Positions 23,231 through 33,855 of a stretch of 64,000 nt of DNA are shown piece after piece. The translations under genes and the position numbers were made by a program. Source of the stretch: Coenobita brevimanus (taxonomy: Eukaryota; Arthropoda; Malacostraca; Decapoda; Coenobitidae). Position 1 is the first letter of the stretch; every line of letters starts with the position of its first letter. Below the pieces are notes generated by a model, which was not told the origin of the DNA, did not search any database, and saw only the letters and a list, made by a program, of their open reading frames with translations. The DNA lies in assembly GCA_032717465.1 (NCBI GenBank), contig CM064713.1, forward strand, positions 13,741,360 through 13,805,359, given 5' to 3'.

Positions 23231-23310
23231 ATAAACTTTCCTGGGGAGAAGTTATGGCCTGACTTGCAGTCTCTTCAGGTGTAAGGATAGAGAGCAAGAG
23301 GCTGAAAGTG
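20605..23310. mobile_element. Unclassified dispersed repeat, copy 1
   Basis: Collinear with 47072-49546 over its whole length at roughly 85-90% identity by eye, same orientation. Starts GGCCAGCTGTCGTGCCGCG and ends ...GCTGAAAGTG. Landmarks: CATCATCCACTCACTTGATG near 20668, a segment 20938-21115 open here but shifted by a 2-base loss in copy 2, and CTCCATGGTAACTCTCCACC near 22909. No transposase, RT or terminal repeat was recognised. CTCAGGGTAAC near 20880 and CTATGGGTAAG near 21111 look like splice sites around the open segment, so an old gene duplicate is also possible. Confidence 0.72.
23154..23226. repeat. (AT)n microsatellite
   Basis: About 73 bp of alternating AT. The homologous position in the 47-49 kb copy has a short A-rich stretch instead, so the tract expanded after duplication. 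Confidence 0.95.
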
Positions 23311-24551
23311 TCTCCACACGGGTTTATTGTATTTTATTCCTGCTGTCTCCACACGGGTTTATTGTATTTTATTCCTGCTGTCTCCACACGGGTTTATTGT
23401 ATTTTATTCCTGCTGTCTCCACACGGGTTTATTGTATTTTATTCCTGCTGTCTCCACACGGATTTATTGTATTTTATTCCTGCTGTCTCCACACGGGTTT
23501 ATTGTATTTTACTCCTGCTGTCTCCACACGGGTTTATTGTATTTTATTCCTGCTGTCTCCACACGGGTTTATTGTATTTTATTCCTGCTGTCTCCACACG
23601 GGTTTATTGTATTTTATTCCTGCTGTCTCCACACGGGTTTATTGTATTTTATTCCTGCTGTCTCCATACGGGTTTATTGTATTTTATTCCTGCTGTCTCC
23701 ACACGGGTTTATTGTATTTTATTCCTTCTGTCTCCACACGGGTTTATTGTATTTTATTCCTGCTGTCTCCACACGGGTTTATTGTATTTTATTCCTTCTG
23801 TCTCCACACGGGTTTATTGTATTTTATTCCTGCTGTCTCCACACGGGTTTATTGTATTTTATTCCTGCTGTCTCCACACGGGTTTATTGTATTTTATTCC
23901 TGCTGTCTCCACACGGGTTTATTGTATTTTATTCCTGCTGTCTCCACACGGGTTTATTGTATTTTATTCCTGCTGTCTCCACACGGGTTTATTGTATTTT
24001 ATTCCTGCTGTCTCCACACGGGTTTATTGTATTTTATTCCTGCTGTCTCCACACGGGTTTATTGTATTTTATTCCTGCTGTCTCCACACGGGTTTATTGT
24101 ATTTTATTCCTGCTGTCTCCACACGGGTTTATTGTATTTTATTCCTGCTGTCTCCACACGGGTTTATTGTATTTTATTCCTGCTGTCTCCACACGGGTTT
24201 ATTGTATTTTATTCCTGCTGTCTCCACACGGGTTTATTGTATTTTATTCCTGCTGTCTCCACACGGGTTTATTGTATTTTATTCCTGCTGTCTCCACACG
24301 GGTTTATTGTATTTTATTCCTGCTGTCTCCACACGGGTTTATTGTATTTTATTCCTGCTGTCTCCACACGGGTTTATTGTATTTTATTCCTGCTGTCTCC
24401 ACACGGGTTTATTGTATTTTATTCCTGCTGTCTCCACACGGGTTTATTGTATTTTATTCCTGCTGTCTCCACACGGGTTTATTGTATTTTATTCCTGCTG
24501 TCTCCACACGGGTTTATTGTATTTTATTCCTGCTGTCTCCACACGGGTTTA
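23311..24551. repeat. 35-bp minisatellite, 35 units, polar homogeneity
   Basis: Thirty-five full units plus a partial one, starting at 23311 with exact 35-bp spacing to 24536. The unit begins TCTCCACACGGGTTTATTG and ends TTATTCCTGCTG. Single-base variants lie only in units 5, 6, 11, 12 and 14; units 15-35 look identical. Because 35 is not divisible by 3 and no stop occurs in any phase, three overlapping plus-strand frames of over 400 codons arise. These are artefacts. Confidence 0.97.
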
Positions 24552-24649
24552 ATCAGTTACCGGGACAGGCAGATATTGAGGCCATTGCTCCCGCTGATTA
24601 TTTTTAACTTGTGTAAATTTTTCTTTACTACGATAACGTGTCTACATAT

Positions 24650-24815
24650 TTCTTTACTTGCTGCTGCTAGTGGTTGGTGGTGGCCACCATCATCCACTCA
24701 CTTGATGTAGTGTTGCTTACTTCTTCCTAAGGTGACTCTACAATGAGTGATAAGCTTAATGGTTCCTTATAACCCATGAAACCATTTACAACGTTGGGTG
24801 GTAACCATATAATAT
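24650..24815. repeat. Third, diverged copy of the 20.6/47.1-kb repeat start
   Basis: Contains CCATCATCCACTCACTTGAT, then GAGTGATAAGCTTAATGGTTCC and ACCATTTACAACGTTGGGTGG, matching the order of blocks at 20665-20880 and 47145-47335. Homology stops at about 24815. Confidence 0.75.
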
Positions 24816-26044
24816 GAAATTTGGCTGACGTGGAGCCTACTGAGGCGCCTCTGTTAACTGGGTGAAGACGCAAGTGCGCCGTCCATCCAGGAACCTAACT
24901 TTCACTTTCTTACCTGCGCCTCGATGTGCGGAGACGCTGGCCATCGCAGGGGAACATCGGTTCACTGCATGGGACAACCCTGCAGGGGCGACTGTTTGCC
25001 TATGGTTGATGGGTCTGCTCCCCGAGACAGACCGAGGCTGCTCCATTACTACTGCTTGCTGCTGCCACACCATTTTATCCAGCGAAGGGACTGCAGATGT
25101 AATTTTCAAGTCAATTCGTCACTACCCATTCGCAACGGAAAGTTTTTCGTAAGTCGTGTAAGTTTCGTGTGTATAAGATGGCGTAATTATTTGTTACACT
25201 TCCTGCTGCCAGACGATTTTATTTAGCTTAGGAGAGCGTGCTGGCAGTGAAAGGATTCATGAACAGCTGTAACCTAACCACTCCTGGTAGCGGATTCTGA
25301 AAGGTGTCTGGGTTACGAGAAAATCTGCGAGAACTTTTGCGATGTGCATACGAGGTTTTGATAAGTGGTATTCTGGAGAGTGTTGTACGACAATCTTAAG
25401 ACCAACACCAGGTTGCGCCAGGGCAAGTGTTGGCCAATCAAGGAGCGGAAGGTTTCGCTATTTAAACCTGAGTAACCAATCACAGTACACCAGAGTATGA
25501 CGTCATAGTGGTAGCAGACGATGTTTCCACACCGCCAGTCATAATTTCCAAGACAATATTGAAGCAGTGGAAGACCACCAAAATATTATGTACAGAAAGG
25601 CAGTGAACTTCTCTGAGGAAGAAATAAGTGCACTGATTCATTATTTTTTCGACATCGTGTCATGTAGGCTATCACCATATTTTAGAAGAGTTTCTTCTTA
25701 ACAGTGGCTTGTTTAATCGAATTTTTGTGAACATTGTATCAATAGGCTATAATCTGTTTGTAGTAAAGGCAATATTGGCCGACAATGCTAGTTTTACCAC
25801 TTATGTCGAAATAGTATTTGTTCCGTTATAGTATTTGGCATCGTCTACGACGGTCTTCTGCCACTTGTACTTATTATTTTTTGAAAAATTGGAACAGTTG
25901 TATGCACTTATGGATTAATTGATGCATGATTTAATTCTCAGGATTTGAGGGATGTTTGAGCTACAACATTTGTAAAAATAGGAGAGTTATAAGGCTTACG
26001 ATGTACTTAGGGCTGCCCCTCACATGGCGCAACTCTACGAGGAG
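24816..26044. other. No gene recognised
   Basis: Mixed-composition sequence. Only short overlapping open frames near 24837-25226, none with a recognisable domain. A CAGACGATTTTATTTAG word near 25211 recurs in similar form at 15262 and 27822. Confidence 0.5.
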
Positions 26045-27547
26045 AATGGGGTGCTTCTGAAAAGCCTAGTATTCCGTCAGATGGCTCCACTGTAGCAGTA
26101 AACACATTCCCGCGCTGTTTAAAAAGCATAATTTTATTTATTAAATATTTACACTGTTGTGTGAAATTGTGAATCATGGTAAAGTCATATGCCGTAATAA
26201 AAATAATAAACAGAACACGTATATATAACGTATCATGAATTGTTTATATTTATCATAAACTGAAATTAAAATATCACTGATGGCATGTGATGGCAATCCG
26301 CCATTTCAGTGGTCCTATATTATTTGATTTCTGCTACATTTAGTGCAAGTTAGATTCTTAATACATAGTTTGTTCAGAGTGTAAAGTACGCCTAGTGGGT
26401 ATCTTGACTCAGTAGCTTGTGCTACTGACTGAGTCAGTAGCACAAGCTACTGACTCAGTCAGTGGAAGATCTTACAAACATATGTGTGTGGACAGGTGGC
26501 CTGGAGACAGTTCTCACATGACCATACCATTAGGGACTTGCCAAGAGGGGGCAATGTGTGTGAGATATTGATGATAAGATGACCTTAAGGTATTTATTTG
26601 GTAGGCACTTGGTGAAATGTAAAAATTAAAATAACCACTAGTTCTCAACAGAAAAAGACAAAACTTCACTGTAACACTTTATTTACAAAAAGCTACAATG
26701 ATACATATGAATATGACTCACTCATGGTGCAAGGAAGCTGCAGGGGAAGGTCTCTCTCAGCTCAACAGTCAGGAACTCACATTACTGAACTATATGTGTT
26801 TGTGGGTGTGTCCATTTACGACAGTAATGTAACCAACGTCGGGTACAGGGACATGAGAAATGGGCGTAGCTTAGTTAAGAGCTAGAGAGGCAATATGTGG
26901 GAATGACAATCACACAAAGATATCGCTCAGTGAAACACACTGCCTGTACATAGTCACTTATGAACCAATGACGAATGTTATGAATTTAGCTTGTTTCTAC
27001 TCTGAGTGAATCCGTGACATTCCACGCCATCAAATAAAATTTTTCCTGGAAACTTGACATCCCTCGTGAAAAAACTTAAACACGGGACTGTCTTGTGGTG
27101 CGCATGCGTGAAGGAAGCGAGCAAAATGTTGAATGCCAGTATTTACTCAACATTAAATTTCTGCCCACATAGAAACTGGATGAGTCTAGATACCCACTAG
27201 GCGTACTTTACAGTCTGAACAGACAATGTATCAAGAACCAAATTTGCACTAAATGTAGCAGAAATTAAATAATATAGGGTCACTGGAAGGACGAGTTGCC
27301 ATCACATGCCATCAGTGATATTTTAATTTCCGTTTACGATAAATGTAAACACTTCACGATAAGTTATATATACGTGTTCTATTTGTATTATTTATATTTC
27401 GGCATATGACATTACCATGATCCACATTTTCGCACAACAGTATAGATATTTAACAAAGAAAAATATGCTTTTTAAACAGTGCGGGGAATGCGTTTACTGC
27501 AACAGTGGAGCCATCTAGCGGAATACTAGCTTTGAAAGCACCCCAAT
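26045..27547. mobile_element. Foldback element with 367-bp inverted arms
   Basis: The left arm 26045-26411 and right arm 27181-27547 are inverted copies of equal length, roughly 85-90% identical by eye. They start AATGGGGTGCTTCTGAAAAG (left) and, on the other strand, CATTGGGGTGCTTTC (right), and end GTACGCCTAGTGGGTATCT on both inner sides. The 769-bp centre has no recognisable transposase. The arms are long relative to the whole, as in Foldback-type or large non-autonomous DNA transposons. Target duplication not identified. Confidence 0.85.
26409..26453. repeat. Perfect 22-bp palindrome with TGA(C/G)TCA motifs
   Basis: Arms 26409-26430 and 26432-26453 are perfectly complementary around a single G. 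Three TGA[C/G]TCA words fall at 26405, 26430 and 26451. That word is the consensus of AP-1 type bZIP factors; binding is inference only. Confidence 0.9.
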
Positions 27548-28547
27548 GGTTTGCGCTCGTTTCTAAGGCTCCAGAATATGCACTTAAGTGAAAAGTTGCT
27601 CTTACGCCCAAAGATGGTGGATTTGCGAGGATTTTTGAGCTTTCAGAATCCGCCCCCTGATCGTCAAGTGTGTTCTAAGCTGAGTCAAGCCGTCCACTGA
27701 TAGCCGGAATAAAACAAAAATGACGTACTCGGGCTAAAAGGTATAAGATCCATCGTACTGAGTCAACTGTTAAAGGCAACATTCAGTACGTTGACGTCTT
27801 TCATTGTCCTCTTGCTACCGCCAGACGATTCTGTTGGTGGGATCTGTGCCGGTGAGTGGGTTACAAGCAGCCTCCATAACACCCTTCAGTACCATGGCGT
27901 CTTATAGGCTTGCTTAGAGTCCATGTGTGACGCGGGCAATAAACAGTACCTTGGAGCGGCGAATTAGTTCCTTGGTGCTGAGTGACCTCCAAGGATAATG
28001 AGGTATCGCTGGTATGCCCAAGTGAGTAATGACCCATTACTCCACCACTCTGAGTGGAGGCCAACTTCCTGCATAATATTACTTGAACGCCAACCCCGTC
28101 TACATGGGCACGCGGCACGTTTCCCTGAGGCTGATCTTTCTCATAGGATGATATCTGAAAGAGTCAGCCTGGAGTGGTGAAGACCAAAGGAACGGCCGCA
28201 ACACTCATGGCTGCAGCAAGTGGAACGTTCCTGTCGGGGTTTACTTAGGGTAGTGGACGAAGAGTTGCTTCCTGTAGGCGTGCAAGGGAGGGACCCTTGT
28301 GGGTGGAGTCACAAGCTGGGTGAGGCTTTGTTCTGTTGCAGGGTTCAGCCAGGTCATTGCCAAACGTTCTTATTTTCATCTGTCTCTTTGGCAGTTTTAT
28401 GGACTTGGTTTGCAACTTGTGTGTCTGTCCAGGTCTCAATGACTAGCTCTTTGTCGAAGTGTGGGTGCCATGTTCTTGTTGTATAAGACATACCCACCAC
28501 AACACAAATACAGACACACACACATCCACTCACATCCACGCAAACAT

Positions 28548-28548
<1 letters not shown>
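27548..28548. other. No gene recognised
   Basis: Single-copy-looking sequence with small unsupported open frames. Nothing identified. Confidence 0.5.

Positions 28549-28586
<38 letters not shown>
28549..28586. repeat. (CA)n microsatellite
   Basis: About 38 bp of ACACAC. Further simple repeats follow: (AG)n at 28697-28714 and (GATA)-rich at 28832-28930. Confidence 0.95.
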
Positions 28587-28590
<4 letters not shown>

Positions 28591-29172
28591 TACAACTTGG
28601 GTGTCATCTGCTTCTTACCTGTGTCATTTTCTGTACCTGACACGTTCATTTATTATCATATTTCTTGTATACAGACACTCAGTATTACCCAGTGTCAGAG
28701 AGAGAGAGAGAGAGTGTGTTTCACCTCGTGTAAGGGATTAGATACAGTCACCATTTGCGTCTTCAATACCTGTACATCTAAGCATTTCTTTCTAATTAAT
28801 ATCACACCTTTACTTAATCTGAAAACCAGAATGATAGATAAATGTGTAGATAGAGACAGAAAGAGATATGTAGATAGACAGAGACCCAGATAGATAAATG
28901 CAGATAGCTAGATAGATAGCTAGATAGATACGGTTACCTTTATTCGGCCTAAATCGATAGTAATGCTTGAACTGGAATGACGACCAACGTATAAGAGCTT
29001 AATATGAGCTGATATGCAGAATAAATCGCATAAAGGAAAGTGTTAAGGGTGCCTCTAAACTCCCATAGCTTGCAAGAGGTCAACGCTCTGACTGGTTGAG
29101 AGCAAAACCAATGTGTAATTGAAGATTAGAGTGGGTACAAGTGTTTATTATATTATTATTATTATTATTATT

Positions 29173-29477
29173 GGGGGCATGGCGGCTCAGTGGCAGAGCG
29201 CCTGACTCGAGACCGAAGAGTCGTGAGTTCGCGCCGCATCCGGGAAAGCTGCCTTGCCGGGAGAGGTAGCGCTCTCCTGTCACCTAGCTGGTTGGAGCAG
29301 CCGTGGATCAGTGGGTTACAGCGCTCTGGCCGAAGGGTCGGAGGTTCGAGTCCACCCAAGGGTCATTGGTAGACGTCATGAAGGGCATCCGGTCATAAAG
29401 TGGTACACGCTACACAACCAAAGTCCTCTACCCAGGGGCAACGCCTTAGCCCTTATCGATCAAAGGGGACATGGCGT

Positions 29478-29526
<49 letters not shown>
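29173..29526 (+). mobile_element. Dimeric tRNA-derived SINE
   Basis: Monomer 1 (29173-29245) has a box A-like TGGCGGCTCAGTGG (29180-29193) and a box B-like GAGTTCGCGCC (29225-29235). Between monomers lies the core TGCCGGGAGAGGTAGCGCTC, shared with the SINE at 43190-43341. Monomer 2 (29298-29365) has TGGATCAGTGGG (29304) and an exact box B GGTTCGAGTCC (29343-29353). A non-tRNA body then runs to a (CA)n(TA)n tail at 29480-29526. Boxes A and B are the internal RNA polymerase III promoter. No true tRNA cloverleaf is claimed. Confidence 0.82.
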
Positions 29527-29536
29527 CTTTAACCCG

Positions 29537-32460
29537 GGTTCTTCTGTATCCTGTGGTCATCTTGCCCCAGGTTCTTCTGTTTCTCGGGCTCTACTTGCAC
29601 CGTGGTTCTTCTTGCCCCCAGGTTCTTATGTTTCCTAGGGCGTCTTGCCCCCGGGTTCTTCTCTTTCCCTGGGTCGTCTAGACCCCCGGTTCTTCTCTTT
29701 CCCTGGGCTATCTTGTCCCCGGGTTCTTCTCTTTCCCGGGGCTGTCTTGTCCCGGGGTTCTTCTCTTTCCCGGGGCCGTCTTGCCCCGGAATCTTCTCTT
29801 TCCCGGGGTTGTCTTGTCCCCGGGTTCTTCTCTTTCTCGGTGCTGTCTTGCCCCCGGGTTCTTCTCTTTCCCGGGGCTGTCTTGCCCCCGGGTTCTTCTC
29901 TTTCCCAGGACCGTCTTGCCCCCAGGTTCTTCTCTTTCCCAGGGCCGTCTTGCCCCTGGGTTCTTCTTCTCTTTCCCGTGGCTGTCTTGCCCCCGGGTTC
30001 TTTTTCACGAGGCCGTCTTTCCCCCGGGGTCTTCTGTTTCCCCGGCCCGTCTTACCCCAGGTTCTTCTGTTTCCCGGGGTCGTCTTGTCCCCGGGTTCTT
30101 CTGTTTCCCGGGGTCGTCTTGTCCCCGGGTTCTTCTGTTTCCCGGTGCTGTCTTGCCCCCGGGTTTTCTTTCCCGGGGCCATCTTGCTTCGGGTTCTTCT
30201 CTTTCCCGGGTCCGTCTTGCCCCAGGGTTCTTCTCTTTCCCGAGGCTGTCTTGCCCCTGGGTTCTTCTCTTCCCCGGGGTCGTGTTGACCCCTGGTTCTT
30301 CTTTTTCCCGGGGTCGTATTGCCCCCGGGTTCTTCAGTTTCCGGGGGCTGTCATGTCCCCGGGTTCTTCTGTTTTCCGGGGCCGTTTTGCCCCTGACTTC
30401 TCTTTCCCTGGGCTGTGTTGCCCAGGGTTCTTCTCTTTCCCGGGGCTGTCTTGCTCCCTGGTTCTTCTCTTTCCCTAGGTTGTCTTGCCCCGGGTTCTTC
30501 TCTTTCTCGGTGCTGTCTTGTCTCCGGGTTCTTCTTCTCTTTCCCGGGACCGTCTTGCCCCCGGGTTCTTCTTCTCTTTCCCGGGACCGTCTTGCCCCCG
30601 GGTTCTTCTCTTTCCCGGGACCGTCTTGTCCCCGGGTTCTTCTTCTCTTTCCCAGGGCCGTCTTGTCCCTGGGTTCTTCTCTTTCACGAGGCCGTCTTGT
30701 CCCCGAGTTCCTCTTCTCTTGCCCGATGCTATCTTGTCCCCGGGTTCTTCTCTTTCACAAGGCCTTCTTGGCCCCAGAGTCTTCTGTTTCCCGGGCCCGT
30801 CTTACCCCAGGTTCTTCTGTTTTCTGGGGTCGTCTTGCCCCCGGGTTCTTCTGTTTCCCTGGGTCGTCTTGCTTCCAGGTTCTTCTTCTTCCCGGGATCG
30901 TCTTGTCCCAGGGTTCTTCTCTTTCACGAGGCTGTTTTTCCCCCCGGGTTCTTCTTTATCCCGGTGCCGTCTTGTCCCCGGGTTCTTGTCATTCTCCGGG
31001 CTGTCTTGTCTCCGGGTTCTTCTCTTTCCCGGGGCTGTCTTGTCCCCGGGTTCTTCTCTTTTACAACGCCATTTTGCCCCCGGAGTCTTCTGTTTCCCGG
31101 GCCCGTCTTGCCCCCCGGTTCTTCTGTTTTCTGGGGTCGAATTGCCCCTGGGTTCTTCTGTTTCCCTGGATCTTCTTGATCCTGGGTTCTTCTTCTTCCC
31201 AGGGTCGTCTTGTCCCCGGGTTCTTCTCTTTCCCGAGGCTGTCTTGTTCTGTTTCTTGGTGCAGTTTTTTCCCCGGATTCCTGTCTTTCCCGGGGCCGTC
31301 TTGTCCCCGGGTTTTTCTGTTTCTCGTGGCAGTTTTGTCCCCGGGTTTTTCTTTTTCCCGGGGCCGTCTTGTCCCCCGGGTTCTTCTGTTTCTCTGGGCA
31401 GTTTTGCCCCTGGGTTCTTCTCTTTTCCGGGGCCGTCTTGTTCCCAGGTTCTTATGCTTCCCGGGGCCGTCTTGCCCCCTGGTTCTCCTCTTTCCCGGGG
31501 CCGTCTTGCCCCCTGGTTCTCCTCTTTCCCGGGGCCGTCTTGCCCCCTGGTTCTCCTCTTTCCCGGGGCCGTCTTGCCCCCTGGTTCTCCTCTTTCCCGG
31601 GGCCGTCTTGCCCCCTGGTTCTCCTCTTTCCCGGGGCCGTCTTGTTCCCGGGTTCTTCTCTTTCACGAGGCTGATTTTCCCCCGAGTTCTTCCTTATCCC
31701 GGGGCCGTCTTGTCCCCGGGTTTTTCTCTTTCCCGGGGCTGTCTTGTTCCCGGGTTCTTCTTCTTCTTCTCTTTCCCGGGGCTTTGTCCCTGGGTTCTTC
31801 CGTTTCCCGGGGCCGTCTTGTCCCCGGGTTCTTCTCTTTTCCGGGGCTGTCGTGTCCCCGTGTTCTTCTGTGTCAGGGGGTCGTCTTGCCCCGGGTTCTT
31901 CTGTTTCCCGGGGTCGCCTTGTCCGCGGTTCTTCTTCTTCCCGGGTTCTCCTTGCCCCCGGGTTCTGTTTCCCGGGTCTGTTTTGCCCTCGGATTCTTCT
32001 CTTTCCCGAGGCTGTCGTGTCCCTGGGTTTTTCTCTTTCCCGGGGTCGTCTTGCTTCCGGGTTCTTGTCCCTGGTTCATTATCCCCAAGGGGTCGTCTTT
32101 GTCAGGGGGTCTTCTAGTGGTCGTCTTGCGTCTTCCCCATGGGCTCTTCTTGCCCTCAGCTTCTTCTCTTTCCGAGGGTTGTCTTATCCCCGGGTTCTTC
32201 CCTTTCCCGGGTTCTTCCCTTTCCCGGGTTCTTCTTTCCCCCGGGTTCTTCTGTATCCTGTGGTCATCTTGCCCCAGGTTCTTCTGTTTCTCGGGCTCTA
32301 CTTGCACCGTGGTTCTTCTTGCCCCCAGGTTCTTATGTTTCCTAGGGCGTCTTGCCCCCGGGTTCTTCTCTTTCCCTGGGTCGTCTAGACCCCTGGTTCT
32401 TCTCTTTCCCTGGGCTATCTTGTCCCCGGGTTCTTCTCTTTCCCGGGGCTGTCTTGTCCC
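29537..32460. repeat. 34-bp GC-rich minisatellite, about 85 units
   Basis: The consensus unit runs CCCGGGG..GTCTTGCCCC then GGGTTCTTCTCTTT, period 34 (clear at 31467, 31501, 31535). Some units carry extra TCT triplets or are shortened. Blocks 29537-29753 and 32244-32460 are the same ordered set of variants with one mismatch seen, 2707 bp apart. Period 34 and lack of stops give two plus-strand frames of nearly 780 codons and several on the minus strand; these are repeat artefacts unless transcript evidence says otherwise. Confidence 0.95.
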
Positions 32461-32580
32461 CTCCTCCTCCCTACGACGCTGCTCCGCCTCTTCCTGCCCC
32501 CTACGACGTTGCTCCGCTTCTTCCTGCCCCCTAAGACGCTGCTCCGCCTCTTCTTGCCCCCTACCACGCTGCTCCGCCCC
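32461..32580. repeat. 30-bp tandem repeats, 4 units
   Basis: Four units of CTACGACGCTGCTCCGCC plus a C/T-rich half. On the minus strand they read as RGQEEAEQR repeats that continue into the 34-bp array without a stop. Confidence 0.85.
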
Positions 32581-32589
32581 GCATTTCGT

Positions 32590-33042
32590 TTTCACGACGC
32601 CTGCGTTCGGCCTCCTCCCGTCGTGCCTTTTCCAACGCCTTCAACCGGAGCTGGGCGGCCTTTTCGCGGCGTTGCACATCCCGTCGCAGCTCATTTTCCT
32701 TCCTTTCTCGCTCTTCCACCACGCCTCTGTGCCGCATCCCGTCTCTCTTTGGCCTGCTGGCGCTTCTCTTCCAACTGCTGGTTGCGGCGCCGCTCGGCCT
32801 CCTGCTGCCGCGCCTCGGCCTCCTTCACCATCTTAGGCTCGTCCCTGACTCTGGCGGGAGCGAAGCGCGGGGTCTTGGGCCCCTCTGACGAGGTAGTAGA
32901 GGAAGGGACGTATGAGGAGGAGGAATTGGGGTGGGAGGAAAGGGAGGAGGAGGTGGGGGTGGAAGAGGGGGCAGCGGTGGTAGTAGAGACTGTGGGGGTG
33001 GAGGTGGGGTCGCTGCCCCTCCCCTTCCTCCACTTGCGCGCC
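32590..33042 (-). pseudogene. Charged coiled-coil protein relic (INCENP-like composition)
   Basis: From an acceptor-like GGATACAG at 33042-33049, a minus-strand frame reads a Ser/Thr/Pro-rich stretch, then KTPRFAPARVRDEPKMVKEA and AERRRNQQLEEKRQQAKERR. Beyond about residue 110 the frame closes, and the next frame continues the same style with EERERKENELRRDVQRREKA and LKALEKARREEAERRRRENE. This suggests one frameshift. The Glu/Arg heptad-rich composition is like INCENP or other single-helix or coiled-coil proteins, but composition alone cannot assign a gene. CpG density is high. It could be a decayed terminal exon whose tail grades into the 30- and 34-bp repeats. Confidence 0.4.
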
Positions 33043-33333
33043 TGTATCCGACCACAAAGTCAATAGAGGATCGAGTGGACGCCATTTTGCACTCAATACA
33101 AAGCACCTCTCGACCCCCATGCTGGACCACTCACCCTCTCACACCCTCTACCACGCTCTGTCCCACTCCATCCACCACTCACGTCCCCACGCACCTTCTC
33201 ACTTGCACCGGAAGCTGTCAAAAGAATAACCATTTTTTGTTTGGCTAAGTTTTGTTGTGGAGCCGAAGTTATGGACCAGCGACTAAGATATAGAATTTGA
33301 GTGGCGGAAGGGGTGAATTATTAGGGGAACTGG

Positions 33334-33337
<4 letters not shown>

Positions 33338-33396
<59 letters not shown>

Positions 33397-33440
33397 GAGA
33401 GACAGACAGACAGACAGAGAGAGACAGACAGACAGACAGT
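33338..33440. repeat. (GA)n/(GACA)n compound microsatellite
   Basis: GA dinucleotides to 33371, then repeated GACA blocks separated by GAGAGA. Followed at 33570-33690 by a GAT/GGT-rich tract. Confidence 0.95.
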
Positions 33441-33755
33441 TAATGCTGGTGAAGGTTTGAGCTGTGTACAGGAGTATTAGTGCCAGGCCGCTGCACCTTA
33501 CTTCATCTCGCCTTCTGTTCTGTAGCTTGTGATGCGGATATATAATAATAAGATTTAAGGAGTTCATAGTGGCGATGGTGGTGATGATGATGATGGTGAT
33601 AGTAGTGATGACGGTGATGATGTTTTCGATGATGGTGATAATGATGAAGCTGAAACTGTATAGATATTGATGATGATGATGATAGTTTTGTTTTGTTGCT
33701 GGACTATAGAGAAGGAAGAAAGGAGACGAGAGAAAAAGCGGAAGGCCAACGAGAA

Positions 33756-33757
<2 letters not shown>

Positions 33758-33800
<43 letters not shown>
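33758..33800. repeat. (CA)n microsatellite and nearby (ATT)n
   Basis: 43 bp of CACACA, followed at 33826-33852 by ATT triplets that border the hairpin element starting at 33853. Confidence 0.95.
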
Positions 33801-33803
<3 letters not shown>

Positions 33804-33823
33804 ATATTCACCCACATTCCTGT

Positions 33824-33852
<29 letters not shown>

Positions 33853-33855
<3 letters not shown>

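Noticed and set aside
20605..23310. Helitron
   Set aside because: No Rep/helicase sequence and no clear TC start or CTRR end with hairpin at either border.
23311..24551. CRISPR-like array
   Set aside because: Repeats are directly adjacent with no unique spacers, and the genome is animal.
23308..24710. Three plus-strand frames of 414-437 codons
   Set aside because: They are the three phases of one 35-bp tandem repeat without stops; the peptides are the same words in rotation.
26045..27547. Maverick/Polinton ends
   Set aside because: Total length is only 1.5 kb, with no polymerase, integrase or capsid-like frames.
29173..29245. Functional tRNA gene
   Set aside because: A and B box-like words are present but the acceptor stem does not pair and a SINE body and tail follow.
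29781..32836. Two plus-strand frames of about 780 codons
   Set aside because: Produced by the 34-bp minisatellite in different phases; no domain, and the frame shifts relative to the unit every 34 bp.
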